In this document: in pieces, positions 29,136-39,514 of the stretch
How the letters are laid out: each line of letters starts with the position of its first letter
Numbering within the stretch: the first letter of the stretch is position 1
Source: Aliiroseovarius sp. M344
GTDB lineage: Bacteria > Pseudomonadota > Alphaproteobacteria > Rhodobacterales > Rhodobacteraceae
DNA length: 64,000 bases
NCBI RefSeq assembly: GCF_025140835.1
Contig: NZ_CP081153.1
Coordinates: forward strand, 806,001 to 870,000
Direction: 5' to 3'
Made by a program: the position numbers and the translations under genes
The notes under the pieces: generated by a model
Told to the model about the DNA's origin: nothing
Seen by the model: the letters and a program-made list of their open reading frames with translations, nothing else
The model's database searches: none

Positions 29136-30212
29136 CTAATTTTGATTCAATCGAACGCGGTTCACATGCCCCATCTTTCGCCCGGGTTTTACGTCCACCT
29201 TGCCATATAAGTGCAACGACGCGTTGGCTTCTTTTGCAATCTCTGGCACGCGGAGCATATCGTCGCCGATCAGGTTTTCCATCACGACATCTGCATACCG
29301 CGACCCGTCTCCGAGCGGCCAGCCAGCAACAGCACGGATATGCTGCTCAAACTGATCGACTGCGCAACCTTGCTGGGTCCAGTGACCTGAGTTATGCACA
29401 CGGGGGGCGATTTCGTTTACGATAAGACCTTGTGATGTAACGAAAAGTTCGACGCCCATGACACCGACATAATCAAAAGCGTTCAAGATTTTCGCAGCCA
29501 GCAAGACCGCGTCAGTGCGCTGGGCGCTGGTCAGACGGGCGGGCACTGTTGTTGTCGCAAGAATGCCGTCCTTGTGGACATTCTCGCCGGGGTCAAAACA
29601 GGCGATGTCACCATTGACACCGCGCGCAGCAATCACGCTGACCTCATGTGTGAAATCGACGAACCCTTCCAGGACCGAGGGCGCACCCTGCATGTCGGAA
29701 AAGGCTTGGTCTGCCTGATCGGGTGACATGATCCGGGCTTGTCCTTTTCCATCATATCCGAACCGGCGGGTCTTCAGGATGGAGGGCGTGCCGATGAGAT
29801 CCATGGCCTCTTGCAAGTCCATAAATGTTTCGACGTTTTTATATGGCGCAACTTTGATGCCGAGGTCGGACAGGAAGTCTTTTTCAGTCAATCGGTCCTG
29901 ACTAACGCGCAACGATTCGCGGCCGGGGCGGATCGGACGGTGGCGTTCCAGAACGTCCAATGCGGCGGTTGGGATGTTCTCGAACTCGTAAGTGATAACT
30001 TCGACTGCGGCTGCAAATTTTTCCAACGCAGCGGTATCGTCGTAACCCGCAGTTGTTACACGGTCGGCCACCTGCCCGGCAGGCGGGTTCGCACCGGGTT
30101 CAAAGATATGCGTCTTTAGACCAAGCCGAGACGCAGCGACCGACAGCATTCGCCCAAGTTGACCACCACCAAGGATACCGATTGTAGCGCCGGGGGCGAG
30201 GGGCTCAGTCAT
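29136..30212 (-). CDS. purK: N5-carboxyaminoimidazole ribonucleotide synthase
   Basis: ATP-grasp enzyme that carboxylates AIR to N5-CAIR in purine synthesis. 358 residues from the ATG at 30212, giving a direct start [20 protein letters not shown]; the upstream in-frame extension is not family-like. The ATP-grasp core includes [15 protein letters not shown] and [15 protein letters not shown], the PurK signature. It overlaps the end of purE by eight bases, as expected for a purEK operon. Confidence 0.95.
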   Translation of the reverse strand: MTEPLAPGATIGILGGGQLGRMLSVAASRLGLKTHIFEPGANPPAGQVADRVTTAGYDDTAALEKFAAAVEVITYEFENIPTAALDVLERHRPIRPGRESLRVSQDRLTEKDFLSDLGIKVAPYKNVETFMDLQEAMDLIGTPSILKTRRFGYDGKGQARIMSPDQADQAFSDMQGAPSVLEGFVDFTHEVSVIAARGVNGDIACFDPGENVHKDGILATTTVPARLTSAQRTDAVLLAAKILNAFDYVGVMGVELFVTSQGLIVNEIAPRVHNSGHWTQQGCAVDQFEQHIRAVAGWPLGDGSRYADVVMENLIGDDMLRVPEIAKEANASLHLYGKVDVKPGRKMGHVNRVRLNQN

Positions 30213-30693
30213 CGGTCGGCTCGTCAGAGATTGAGGCGGACAAAGCAGCGCGCCAAGCGTCCAGTCTTTGGGCCAAGGCCGCGTCTGACACGGCAAGAAT
30301 ACTTGCAGCCATCAAACCTGCATTGGCCGCTCCCGCTGCTCCGATGGCCATGGTGGCAACCGGGAAGCCTTTCGGCATTTGCACGATGGAATAAAGACTG
30401 TCGACGCCAGAGAGCGCGCGGGTCTGAATGGGCACGCCCACCACGGGCACGCGGGTTTTGGATGCCATCATGCCGGGAAGATGGGCGGCGCCACCTGCGC
30501 CAGCGATGATAACGTGAAGTCCACGATCCGCAGCGGTTTTGCCGTAGGACCAAAGCCGATCTGGGGTACGGTGAGCTGAAACGATTTTCGTCTCGTAGCT
30601 GATACCCAGCTCGTCCAGAATATTGGCGGCTTCTTTCATCGTGGGCCAATCGGACTGGCTGCCCATAATGATCCCGACTTTCACATCTGTCAT
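30205..30693 (-). CDS. purE: N5-CAIR mutase
   Basis: 162 residues. Converts N5-CAIR to CAIR. The class I PurE fingerprint is plain: [14 protein letters not shown] near the N terminus, then [10 protein letters not shown] with the catalytic His, and [14 protein letters not shown]. It is the first gene of purE-purK, with purK overlapping its 3' end. Confidence 0.96.
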   Translation of the reverse strand: MTDVKVGIIMGSQSDWPTMKEAANILDELGISYETKIVSAHRTPDRLWSYGKTAADRGLHVIIAGAGGAAHLPGMMASKTRVPVVGVPIQTRALSGVDSLYSIVQMPKGFPVATMAIGAAGAANAGLMAASILAVSDAALAQRLDAWRAALSASISDEPTDD

Positions 30694-30747
30694 GGTGACC
30701 TCACGTCTTGGAAGCCCGCTTTATAAGGGGCCGGGGCGCTGATGCAA

Positions 30748-30966
30748 TCAGGCAATGATATCCGGCGTCAGTTTATCTTCGATCAAGGCAATCTTGTCTT
30801 TCAAAGCAAGCTTTTGCTTCTTGAGACGCCGAAGCTGCAGTTGATCCGCGCGCCCGCGCTCTTCCAGCGCATGGATCGCATCATCAAGATCCCTGTGCTC
30901 GGCGCGGAAAACCTCTAGCTCCACCCGAAGCACATCTTCGGTTTTCATCTCTTTGGCGTTGCTCAT
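30748..30966 (-). CDS. YdcH-like (DUF465) small protein
   Basis: 72 residues forming one predicted helical hairpin: EDVLRVELEVFRAEHRDLDDAIHAL then DQLQLRRLKKQKLALKDKIALIEDKL, with the RLKKQKLALKDKI ending that defines the YdcH/DUF465 family. Function unknown. It lies 54 bp upstream of purE on the same strand, so it may be co-transcribed with purEK. Different paralogue from the one at 3208. Confidence 0.85.
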   Translation of the reverse strand: MSNAKEMKTEDVLRVELEVFRAEHRDLDDAIHALEERGRADQLQLRRLKKQKLALKDKIALIEDKLTPDIIA

Positions 30967-31132
30967 CGATGTGGGCCATTCTTTTTAGGCGCGTGCGCCT
31001 GCAGCATAGCGACATGCAAGCGCCAAAGCCAGAAAAAGGCACCCCTTGCAAGGCGCGCGGTCAGGCCCCATATTTTCACCAAGGTCGCCAGTTTGGGGCC
31101 TTCCAACGTGTCGCTTCTTTAAGGACGTGTCG

Positions 31133-31546
31133 ATGACAAAGATGAATTTGGGAACGCATCCCTTTTTGCTGGGCTTTGAACAGCTTGAACGCATGGTCGA
31201 ACAGGCCGCAAAAACCGGCAAGGACGGCTATCCCCCTTTTAACATCGAACAGGTCAGCGACCGTGCCTATCGCATCACGCTAGCGGTGGCTGGATTTGCC
31301 GATGACGACTTGTCTATCACCATTGAGAACGCAAAGCTGATGATCCGTGGGGCGCAAAACGACGCCGGTGGCGAACGTGTGTTCCTGCATCGGGGTATTG
31401 CAGCGCGCCAGTTCATGAAAAGCTTCGTGCTGGCCGATGGTGTGGATGTCAAAGGGGCCAAAACCGAGAACGGGCTTTTGCACATTGACCTTGAACGGGC
31501 CGAGCCAGAGCGTCTGGTGCAGACAATCCAGATCAAAAAGGGGTGA
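31133..31546 (+). CDS. Small heat-shock protein (Hsp20/IbpA family)
   Basis: 137 residues from the ATG at 31133 preceded by AAGGACG. The N-terminal HPFLLGFEQLERM is followed by the alpha-crystallin domain: YPPFNIEQVSDRAYRITLAVAGF, LMIRGAQ, then FLHRGIAARQFMKSFVLADGV and the GLLHIDLER loop. An ATP-independent holdase that binds unfolding proteins. No CIRCE or ROSE-like thermometer was identified upstream. The DUF1150 gene follows four bases after the stop. Confidence 0.92.
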   Translation: MTKMNLGTHPFLLGFEQLERMVEQAAKTGKDGYPPFNIEQVSDRAYRITLAVAGFADDDLSITIENAKLMIRGAQNDAGGERVFLHRGIAARQFMKSFVLADGVDVKGAKTENGLLHIDLERAEPERLVQTIQIKKG

Positions 31547-31550
31547 GCAG

Positions 31551-31790
31551 ATGAACCACAGAATGCCTTTGGAAAAATCCGACATCGGCAACATTGTTTA
31601 TGTAAAAGCCGTTGCAATTGATGACTTGCCCGATGCGCTTCAAGACGAAGCGCGTGCGCAGGCAGATGGCGCAGAAACACTTTATGCGGTGCACCGCGAA
31701 GATGGCGAGCAATTGGCGCTGGTCGTTGATCGCGATCTGGCCTATGCGCTGGCCCGCCAGAACGATTTTTCGCCGGTGTCGATTCACTAA
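31551..31790 (+). CDS. DUF1150 family protein
   Basis: 79 residues: IVYVKAVAIDDLPDALQ, then ALYAVHREDGEQLALVVDRDLAYALARQNDF-like core, which is the DUF1150 pattern seen next to hsp20 genes in many alphaproteobacteria. Only four bases separate it from hsp20, so it is co-transcribed and probably heat-induced with it. Function unknown. Confidence 0.88.
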   Translation: MNHRMPLEKSDIGNIVYVKAVAIDDLPDALQDEARAQADGAETLYAVHREDGEQLALVVDRDLAYALARQNDFSPVSIH

Positions 31791-31813
31791 GTCGCGGCCT
31801 GCCCAACAACAAA

Positions 31814-31846
31814 TCAAAAACCCGGGGAAATCCCCGGGTTTTTCTG
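31814..31846. terminator. Bidirectional rho-independent terminator
   Basis: AAAAACCCGGGG (31816-31827) and CCCCGGGTTTTT (31832-31843) form a 12-bp stem with AAAT loop. It serves the hsp20-DUF1150 transcript and the convergent sat-cysC gene. Confidence 0.92.
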
Positions 31847-31864
31847 TTTTGACATATCCGGTTC

Positions 31865-33940
31865 TTAAGCGCGGATCAGACCCATGTTTTCCAGCTTCAA
31901 CAAAACTTGGTGAGCGCAATTGTCGACATCGACATTTTCCGTTTCCACACTGAGTTCTGGATTCTTCGGCACGTCATAAGGGTCCGAGATGCCGGTGAAC
32001 TCTTTGATCTTGCCTTCACGCGCCAGCTTGTACAGCCCCTTGCGGTCACGACGCTCGCATTCCTCGATCGAGGTGGCGACATGCACTTCGACAAACGCAC
32101 CGAATTGTTCGATGTCTTCGCGGACGGCACGGCGGGTGGTGGCATAGGGCGCAATGGGCGCACAGATGGCGATGCCGCCGTTCTTGGTGATCTCGGAGGC
32201 GACATAGCCGATGCGGCGGATGTTCAAGTCGCGGTGTTCTTTTGAGAAGCCAAGCTCGCTCGACAGGTTTTTACGCACGATGTCACCATCCAAAAGCGTG
32301 ACGGGACGCCCGCCCATTTCCATCAATTTGACCATCAAGGCGTTGGCGATGGTGGATTTTCCCGACCCAGAGAAGCCGGTGAAGAAGACAGTGAAGCCCT
32401 GTTCCGCGCGCGGCGGTTTGGTCTTGCGCAGCTCTTCCACGACGGCAGGGAAGCTGAACCATTCAGGAATTTCCAAACCTTCAGACAGGCGGCGGCGCAG
32501 TTCGGTGCCCGAGATGTTCAGGATCGTCACGTCATCCTTGTCCAGAATCTCGTCGGCTGGTTCGTACTGGGCACGGTCCTGCACAAAGACCATGTGCTTG
32601 AAGTCCACCATTTCGACGCCAATTTCGTCCTGATGCTCGCGGAACAGGTCTTGGGCATCATAGGGGCCATAGAAATCCTCTCCGGCAGAATTTTTGCCGG
32701 GGCCAGCGTGGTCACGACCCACGATAAAATGGGTGCAGCCGTGGTTCTTGCGGATCAGGCCGTGCCAGACAGCTTCGCGCGGGCCAGCCATACGCATGGC
32801 GAGGTTCAGCAGGCTCATCGTGGTGGTGGCAGCGGGATATTGATCCAACACAGCTTCGTAACAGCGCACGCGGGTGAAGTGGTCGATATCGCCCGGTTTT
32901 GTCATGCCGACGACAGGGTGGATCAACAGGTTGGCCTGAGCCTCTTTCGCGGCGCGGAAGGTCAGTTCCTGATGCGCACGGTGAAGCGGATTGCGGGTCT
33001 GGAACGCCACGATGCGGCGCCAACCCAGCTTGCGGAAATAAGCGCGCAGCTCGTTCGGCGTGTCGCGACGGGCGCGGAAATCATAATGGATAGGCTGTTG
33101 AATGCCGACAATCGGACCACCCAGATAGATTTTGCCCGCCACGTTGTGCAGGTAGTTCACTGCTGGGTGAGCATCATCGTCAGCACCAAAAACTTTCTCG
33201 GCTTCGCGTGCTTTGTTGGGTTCCCAGCGGTCGGTGACAGTCATCGTGGCCAGAATGACGCCTTCCTGGTCGCGAAGGGCAATGTCCTGGCCTAGTTCGA
33301 TGGTTTTGGCGAAATCTTCCGAGACGTCCAGTGTGATCGGAATCGGCCAAAGGGTGCCATCAGCCAACCGCATGTCTTCCACGACGCCATCATAATCTGC
33401 TTCAGACAAAAAGCCCTTAAGCGGGTTAAAACCGCCGTTCATCAAAAGTTCAAGGTCGCAGGTTTGGCGCGGGGTCAAATCATGGCTGATCAGATCACCG
33501 GCTTCAACTTTCAGCTTCTGCGCGCTTTCATACGAGACATAAAGCTCGGGGATCGGCGATAGGTTGTTCTGCATTGGATGTGTCCTGTGTTTTAATGGCG
33601 AAAGACCGCTGGAAGTGCCGGTCAGTTCCGCGTGTAAAGCGTCGTATTCTGCAAACTTTCTGGTAAGGAATTGATCTCGGAGCCGCACCATTTCGGCCGC
33701 GCCCCTTGCGGTGATCGCATAGGCGAAGCGCTGGCGCTTGTCGGGACCAACACGTTCGCTGATCCGGATCAGCCCACGCTCTGCGCTTATTCGCAAAAGA
33801 GCGTTCAGCCGTCCCAGAGAAATTCCGATTGCCGATGCGGTTGCACGCTGCGAAGCCTCCGGCGCGCTATCAAGCTGGCGCAGAAGGCGGAAGATCTGGT
33901 CTTCCTCGGCAGGGTTGGTTTTCAGCAGTTGCGACGACAT
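31865..33940 (-). CDS. Winged-helix regulator fused in frame to sulfate adenylyltransferase / APS kinase
   Basis: One open frame of 691 residues. Residues 1-110 match the MarR-like 'EPS-associated' winged-helix regulator (DQIFRLLRQLDSAPEASQRATASAIGISLGRLNALLR). Residues 123-510 are ATP sulfurylase (NPLHRAHQE, VGRDHAGPG), and 515-691 are APS kinase with P-loop GFSGSGKST (Lys528). It activates sulfate to APS and PAPS. The usual Sat/CysC start is the internal ATG at 33574, which has its own AGGAC site, so two products (regulator-enzyme fusion and free enzyme) are possible. In the family the two are separate genes; no stop codon separates them here. Confidence 0.9.
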   Translation of the reverse strand: MSSQLLKTNPAEEDQIFRLLRQLDSAPEASQRATASAIGISLGRLNALLRISAERGLIRISERVGPDKRQRFAYAITARGAAEMVRLRDQFLTRKFAEYDALHAELTGTSSGLSPLKHRTHPMQNNLSPIPELYVSYESAQKLKVEAGDLISHDLTPRQTCDLELLMNGGFNPLKGFLSEADYDGVVEDMRLADGTLWPIPITLDVSEDFAKTIELGQDIALRDQEGVILATMTVTDRWEPNKAREAEKVFGADDDAHPAVNYLHNVAGKIYLGGPIVGIQQPIHYDFRARRDTPNELRAYFRKLGWRRIVAFQTRNPLHRAHQELTFRAAKEAQANLLIHPVVGMTKPGDIDHFTRVRCYEAVLDQYPAATTTMSLLNLAMRMAGPREAVWHGLIRKNHGCTHFIVGRDHAGPGKNSAGEDFYGPYDAQDLFREHQDEIGVEMVDFKHMVFVQDRAQYEPADEILDKDDVTILNISGTELRRRLSEGLEIPEWFSFPAVVEELRKTKPPRAEQGFTVFFTGFSGSGKSTIANALMVKLMEMGGRPVTLLDGDIVRKNLSSELGFSKEHRDLNIRRIGYVASEITKNGGIAICAPIAPYATTRRAVREDIEQFGAFVEVHVATSIEECERRDRKGLYKLAREGKIKEFTGISDPYDVPKNPELSVETENVDVDNCAHQVLLKLENMGLIRA

Positions 33941-34077
33941 AACAAGCGACTCAAAGAGTGTTCATGCGTGAACGCATTGCATGTTTGACCGGAAAGGCAA
34001 AGCAGAAAAACGCGGATATGAGCGATATTGCCAACCGTGGCACGGGCGCAACGGCGCTCAGGCAACGCCGAAAAGGG

Positions 34078-35474
<1,397 letters not shown>

Positions 35475-35700
35475 TCAGGGTTCCCAACGCATATAAGGCG
35501 GCGCGCGGCTGGTGGGAAGCCCGTGCAGAAAATGGATCGTTTGCGCCGCCACATTGGCATCCATGGTTTTTGCAGAAATTATGTTGCGCGACTACGAAAG
35601 ATTGTTGCGTATTTGGGTATCCAGCGGTAATCTCTGCGCAATTTCCAACGATAACACTGGTTCTACCGGGATCAGCGCGCCCTCCTGAAAAGGTTTATTT

Positions 35701-36201
35701 ATGTCCGTAAGCAAACTTGATCCGATTGATCGCATGATTCTCGCAGAGCTTCAGGCGGATGGTCGCATGACGAACGTAGAGCTGGCCAAGCGGGTGGGCA
35801 TATCGGCACCACCCTGCCTGCGTCGCGTTCGAACTTTGGAAGAACAGGGATTGATCCGTGGCTACCACGCAAAAGTTGATGCGCGCGCCCTTGGGTTCGA
35901 AGTGCAGGTTTTTGCTATGGTGGGGCTTGTCAGCCAAGCCGAGGCTGACCTGTCCGCTTTCGAAAAACAGTGCCGCGGCTGGTCGTTGGTTCGCGAATGC
36001 CACATGTTGAACGGCGAAGTTGATTTCGTGCTGAAATGCGTCGCACCCGACCTGTCGACGTTCCAGACCTTCCTGACCGAAGAACTGACTGCAGCAGAAA
36101 ATGTGGCATCAGTTAAAACGTCATTGGTCATTCGTGGCGCGAAAGACGAACCTGGCGTGCCCTTTGATATCTTGGAAGCGCGGATGCGTGAAGCGCCCTA
36201 A
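35701..36201 (+). CDS. Lrp/AsnC-family transcriptional regulator
   Basis: 166 residues: N-terminal HTH (IDRMILAELQADGRMTNVELAKRVGISAPPCLRRVRTLEEQG) and C-terminal RAM ligand-binding domain (AMVGLVSQAEADLSAFEKQC, MLNGEVDFVLKCVAPDL). Lrp-family proteins respond to amino acids and regulate widely. It is divergent from trxB across a 244-bp gap, so trxB may be a target. Ligand is unknown. AAAAGG precedes the ATG. Confidence 0.92.
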   Translation: MSVSKLDPIDRMILAELQADGRMTNVELAKRVGISAPPCLRRVRTLEEQGLIRGYHAKVDARALGFEVQVFAMVGLVSQAEADLSAFEKQCRGWSLVRECHMLNGEVDFVLKCVAPDLSTFQTFLTEELTAAENVASVKTSLVIRGAKDEPGVPFDILEARMREAP

Positions 36202-36267
36202 ATCTCTCCTGTTTTCAGGCGGGCGTCACGGTAAATTGTAAGGCGTCGTGGTTGGTTGGATGCGATC

Positions 36268-37026
36268 TTACAACCGAATGGCCGAAATCAATCGTCCGTA
36301 ATCCGGTTCTTTCTTGTGGCAGCTGCGCCGGTAAGAAAAAAAGCGATCAGGGTCGGAATAGGTGCAATGCCCCACCCATTCGGCATGACCCACACCAGCT
36401 TCACGCAGCAGATGTAATCCAAAACCCGGCAAATCGAACATGGCCCGGTCACCGTCTCCGCCCGCGAAAAAACGGCTGTAGTCTGGGTTTTCGGCCATAA
36501 AACTGTCCAAGAACTCAGGACCGACTTCATAAGCGCGTTGACTGATTGTTGGGCCGATGATGGCGGTGATGTTCTCGCGATTGGCACCAAGATCGACCAT
36601 CGCATCAACAGTTGCCCCAAGCACACCAGAAATTGCGCCTTTCCACCCGGCATGGGCGGCCCCAACGACGCCCGCATCATGGTCGGCAAACAGCACTGGC
36701 TGGCAATCGGCGGTCAGTATTGTCAGGGCAAGGCCGGGAGTGGCGGTGACAAGGGCGTCAGCTTCGGGTTTTTCGCCGTTGATCGGCTCATCCACAGTCA
36801 CAACATCCGGCGAGTGCACCTGAAAGACGCCACACATCATGTCGCCATCCACACCCATCGCATTGGCGACACGGTCACGATTGATCACAACCAGTTCGGA
36901 CTGGTCTTGACTGCCGGTGCCGCAGTTCAGACCCGCATAAACACCCGAAGACGCGCCGCCTCGACGCGTGAAGAACCCGTGTTGCAACGGTGCAAGCGCG
37001 TCAGATGTGATGATTTCCAGTGTCAT
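36268..37026 (-). CDS. pgeF: Peptidoglycan editing factor / purine nucleoside phosphorylase-like (YfiH)
   Basis: 252 residues with the multicopper-like YfiH fold: HGFFTRRGGASSGVYAGLNC, the Zn/Cu-site DCQPVLFAD, AHAGWKGAISGV and SRFFAGGDG. PgeF hydrolyses wrongly placed L-Ser in the peptidoglycan precursor, and some members act on purine nucleosides. Its start overlaps the methyltransferase stop by four bases, so lgt, methyltransferase and pgeF form one operon. Confidence 0.9.
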   Translation of the reverse strand: MTLEIITSDALAPLQHGFFTRRGGASSGVYAGLNCGTGSQDQSELVVINRDRVANAMGVDGDMMCGVFQVHSPDVVTVDEPINGEKPEADALVTATPGLALTILTADCQPVLFADHDAGVVGAAHAGWKGAISGVLGATVDAMVDLGANRENITAIIGPTISQRAYEVGPEFLDSFMAENPDYSRFFAGGDGDRAMFDLPGFGLHLLREAGVGHAEWVGHCTYSDPDRFFSYRRSCHKKEPDYGRLISAIRL

Positions 37027-38111
37027 GTCGGATCTACTTGGGCCAGATTGCGGGTAAGGCCGGGCAAGTCCGGCGCATCCGCGCGAGTCAGTCCCAGCAC
37101 TTTGAAGAGCGTCCCCATTTCACCAGGGTGCGTCAAGCGCCGGTGTGCAGCGATATGGGCCTCAAGCGCTGCACCGCTGATCTGTGCAGCAAGCGTCTGG
37201 GCACGTTGCGTGATGCCCAACCGCTCAAGAAAGACACCCTGCGGGGTCAGAAGGTGCGGCGTCAGGGGCGCTGCCGCCTGCACCAAGGTCTCAAAATCCA
37301 CATGTGCGGTCAGGTCTGCTTCGCCGGGGGCGGCGAGCGGATCAACATGTTCATGTGCGACCACGGCTTGCAACGTATCGCCCAATGAGCGCCAGTCGCC
37401 ATAGTCTATGATCAGGGCGGCGCCACCATGTGCGGTTATTCGCGTCGTGATCTCTGACATGATGGTGGGGGCTGCGGGGCACCACTCGACGACATCCCCG
37501 TCGCGCGTGTCCTCAAGTCGAAAGGCAATGTCGCGGGCGGGCACGGGGCCGGTCATGCCGATTGTCAGTTTATCCCCATCCAGACCGATCTGCCGTTCGC
37601 GCCATCCCGCGCCTTCGCGCAGGAACTGGCGGATGGGCAAAGCGTCGAAGAACTCGTTGGCAATCAGAAACAAGGGCTGGTCGGGCAGGGCGGCGACGGT
37701 GTCGTGATGCGTGATGGCGTGTGGGGCCAGCTTTGCGGCCTGCGCTGCCTTCAATACCGGAGACAATTCGACAAGATGAATGTCGGCTGCTGCATGAAAT
37801 CCGGGAACACCTTTGGTTGCCCGCAGGATGTCGGCCATCAGCGTCCCGCGTCCGGGGCCCAGTTCGGCAAGCGTGAATGATTTACAAGCCCCCTGATCAA
37901 GCCATGCCTGTGCCAATGCTAACCCGATCATTTCGCCAAACATCTGGCTGATTTCCGGAGCGGTGGTGAAGTCGCCCCGCGCGCCCAACGGATCGCGGGT
38001 CGCATAATAACCATGTTCTGGATGCATCAAACATTCCGCCATAAAGTCGGCGACAGATATCGGGCCGGTGGCCGCAATTCGGCGCGCCAATAGTTGGGCC
38101 AGCGGGGTCAT
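37023..38111 (-). CDS. NDUFAF7-like class I SAM-dependent methyltransferase
   Basis: 362 residues from the ATG at 38111, giving a family-like start LAQLLARRIAATGPISVADFMAECLMHPEHGYY. The SAM-binding region reads AELGPGRGTLMADILRA. These MidA/NDUFAF7-type enzymes methylate arginine on a respiratory complex I subunit in mitochondria; a similar role in bacteria is inference only. It lies between lgt and pgeF with four-base overlaps on both sides. Confidence 0.88.
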   Translation of the reverse strand: MTPLAQLLARRIAATGPISVADFMAECLMHPEHGYYATRDPLGARGDFTTAPEISQMFGEMIGLALAQAWLDQGACKSFTLAELGPGRGTLMADILRATKGVPGFHAAADIHLVELSPVLKAAQAAKLAPHAITHHDTVAALPDQPLFLIANEFFDALPIRQFLREGAGWRERQIGLDGDKLTIGMTGPVPARDIAFRLEDTRDGDVVEWCPAAPTIMSEITTRITAHGGAALIIDYGDWRSLGDTLQAVVAHEHVDPLAAPGEADLTAHVDFETLVQAAAPLTPHLLTPQGVFLERLGITQRAQTLAAQISGAALEAHIAAHRRLTHPGEMGTLFKVLGLTRADAPDLPGLTRNLAQVDPT

Positions 38112-39016
38112 GATTCTGAGGCCCTTTGTTGGCGTCTCGCAGCCCAAATCAGGGTGAGAATGCCCACAGCGATCATCGGCAGGGTTAAAGTTTGACCCAT
38201 TGTCAGCCCGAACTCGCCAGCTCGGATGACGTGACCCCAGGGGTTGTCTGGTGTGATGAATTGCATGTCGGCCTGCCGGAAGAACTCGACGATGAATCTG
38301 GACAGTCCATAACCCAGAAAGAATGCGCCGGTCAGCATGCCCGGACGTTTCAGCCAGCCTTGCCGGAACGCGAGTGTCAGAAGCACCACTGCCAAGACCA
38401 GTCCTTCAAGTATCGCTTCGTAAAGCTGGCTGGGGTGGCGGGCGCAAGCCCCGAGGGCTGCATCCCAACCGGGGCAGCTTTGCGCGGCTTCGCCGGGGAA
38501 AATGACGCCCCATGGAGCGTCGGTTGGCCGCCCCCATAGTTCGGCGTTGATGAAGTTTGTGACCCGCACCAACCCGATGCCAATCGGGGCAGCGATTGCC
38601 ATCAGGTCTGCCAGTTTTGCCACGGCGATCCCGTGTTTGCGGGCAAACAGCCAGGTGATCGCGACAATGCCAAGGAAGCCGCCATGAAACGACATTCCGC
38701 CCGTCCAGACCTTGGGGATATCCAGTGGATTTGCCAGGAAATGGGCTGGGTCGTAAAACAGCACATAGCCCAAGCGGCCCCCCAAAACGATTCCGACAAT
38801 CGCCCATGTGGCTAGGTCTTCCAACTGGGTCCGCGTCATCGGAACGTCACCGCGCCAAAGTTGGGGCTTTGAGATTGCTCGCGCTATGATCCACCAGCCA
38901 ATTGCAATGCCAGCCAAATAACCCAGCGCGTACCAGCGCAGGGCGAAGGTAAAAGTGCCGATCTCAACCGAGAAAAGTTCGGGCGAGATGGCGGGAAAGG
39001 GGATAGCTAAGAACAT
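38108..39016 (-). CDS. lgt: Prolipoprotein diacylglyceryl transferase
   Basis: 302 residues with about seven TM segments. Transfers diacylglycerol from phosphatidylglycerol to the lipobox Cys. Conserved family blocks: LRWYALGYLAGI near the N terminus, VLGGRLGYVLFYDP, WTGGMSFHGGFLG, NFINAELWGRPTDAPWGVIFPG and HPSQLYEAILEG. ATG at 39016 chosen because the protein then starts with FLAIPFPAISPELFSVE, as in the family. First gene of lgt-methyltransferase-pgeF. Confidence 0.96.
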   Translation of the reverse strand: MFLAIPFPAISPELFSVEIGTFTFALRWYALGYLAGIAIGWWIIARAISKPQLWRGDVPMTRTQLEDLATWAIVGIVLGGRLGYVLFYDPAHFLANPLDIPKVWTGGMSFHGGFLGIVAITWLFARKHGIAVAKLADLMAIAAPIGIGLVRVTNFINAELWGRPTDAPWGVIFPGEAAQSCPGWDAALGACARHPSQLYEAILEGLVLAVVLLTLAFRQGWLKRPGMLTGAFFLGYGLSRFIVEFFRQADMQFITPDNPWGHVIRAGEFGLTMGQTLTLPMIAVGILTLIWAARRQQRASES

Positions 39017-39108
39017 GGCGCATTCCTGACCCCGACAGGTGGGGCAAGTCAACCTTGTCTCTGCCTGCGCAAATCCCCATATAGGAGGCAACAAGCGAGG
39101 AGATGCCG

Positions 39109-39360
39109 ATGCAGACGCGCAACAAAATTCTGGACGATATGTCCCAATTGATGACCAATGCGATGGGCGTGGCCCAAGGCGCAAAGGATGAAGCCGAGAC
39201 CGCGATGAAAAGTTGGATGGACCGCTGGCTGGCCGACCGCGATTTCGTCACCCGCGAAGAATTCGACGCGGTGCGTGCTATGGCGCAAAAAGCGCGCGAG
39301 GAAAACGACGCGCTGAAAGCCCGTTTGGATGCGCTTGAGAAGAAAAAGACCAAAGGGTAA
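39109..39360 (+). CDS. ubiK: UbiK-family accessory factor
   Basis: 83 residues (an ATG six bases upstream is also possible). It is mostly coiled coil: TRNKILDDMSQLMTNAMGVAQGAKDEAETAMKSWMDRWLADRDFVTREEFDAVRAMAQKAREEN, the BMFP-type membrane-fusogenic pattern of UbiK, ending in a lysine-rich EKKKTKG. UbiK assists ubiquinone synthesis by interacting with UbiJ. Divergent from lgt with only a short gap. Confidence 0.85.
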   Translation: MQTRNKILDDMSQLMTNAMGVAQGAKDEAETAMKSWMDRWLADRDFVTREEFDAVRAMAQKAREENDALKARLDALEKKKTKG

Positions 39361-39419
39361 CTCTTAACGTGATACCCTCAAACCCGTCTGCCCTAATGGG
39401 TCCGGCGGGCTTCGCATGA

Positions 39420-39448
39420 CTGTCACAAGACTGTTTTGGCGTTGTCAC
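39420..39448 (+). promoter_or_regulatory. Pho-box-like element with three 11-bp-phased repeats
   Basis: CTGTCAC (39420-39426), CTGTTTT (39431-39437) and TTGTCAC (39442-39448) are 7-bp direct repeats, each separated by four bases, so the period is exactly 11 bp. That is the layout of a PhoB-binding Pho box. It lies 67 bp before the start codon of the phoX-like pseudogene, which would normally be phosphate-regulated. Motif match is visible; PhoB binding is inferred. Confidence 0.65.
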
Positions 39449-39514
39449 ACTGGGGTCTTAGCTGGCGAGCATTCGCGTCTAAGAGCGCGTAATGCTCTAA
39501 CCTGGAGAACCCAT

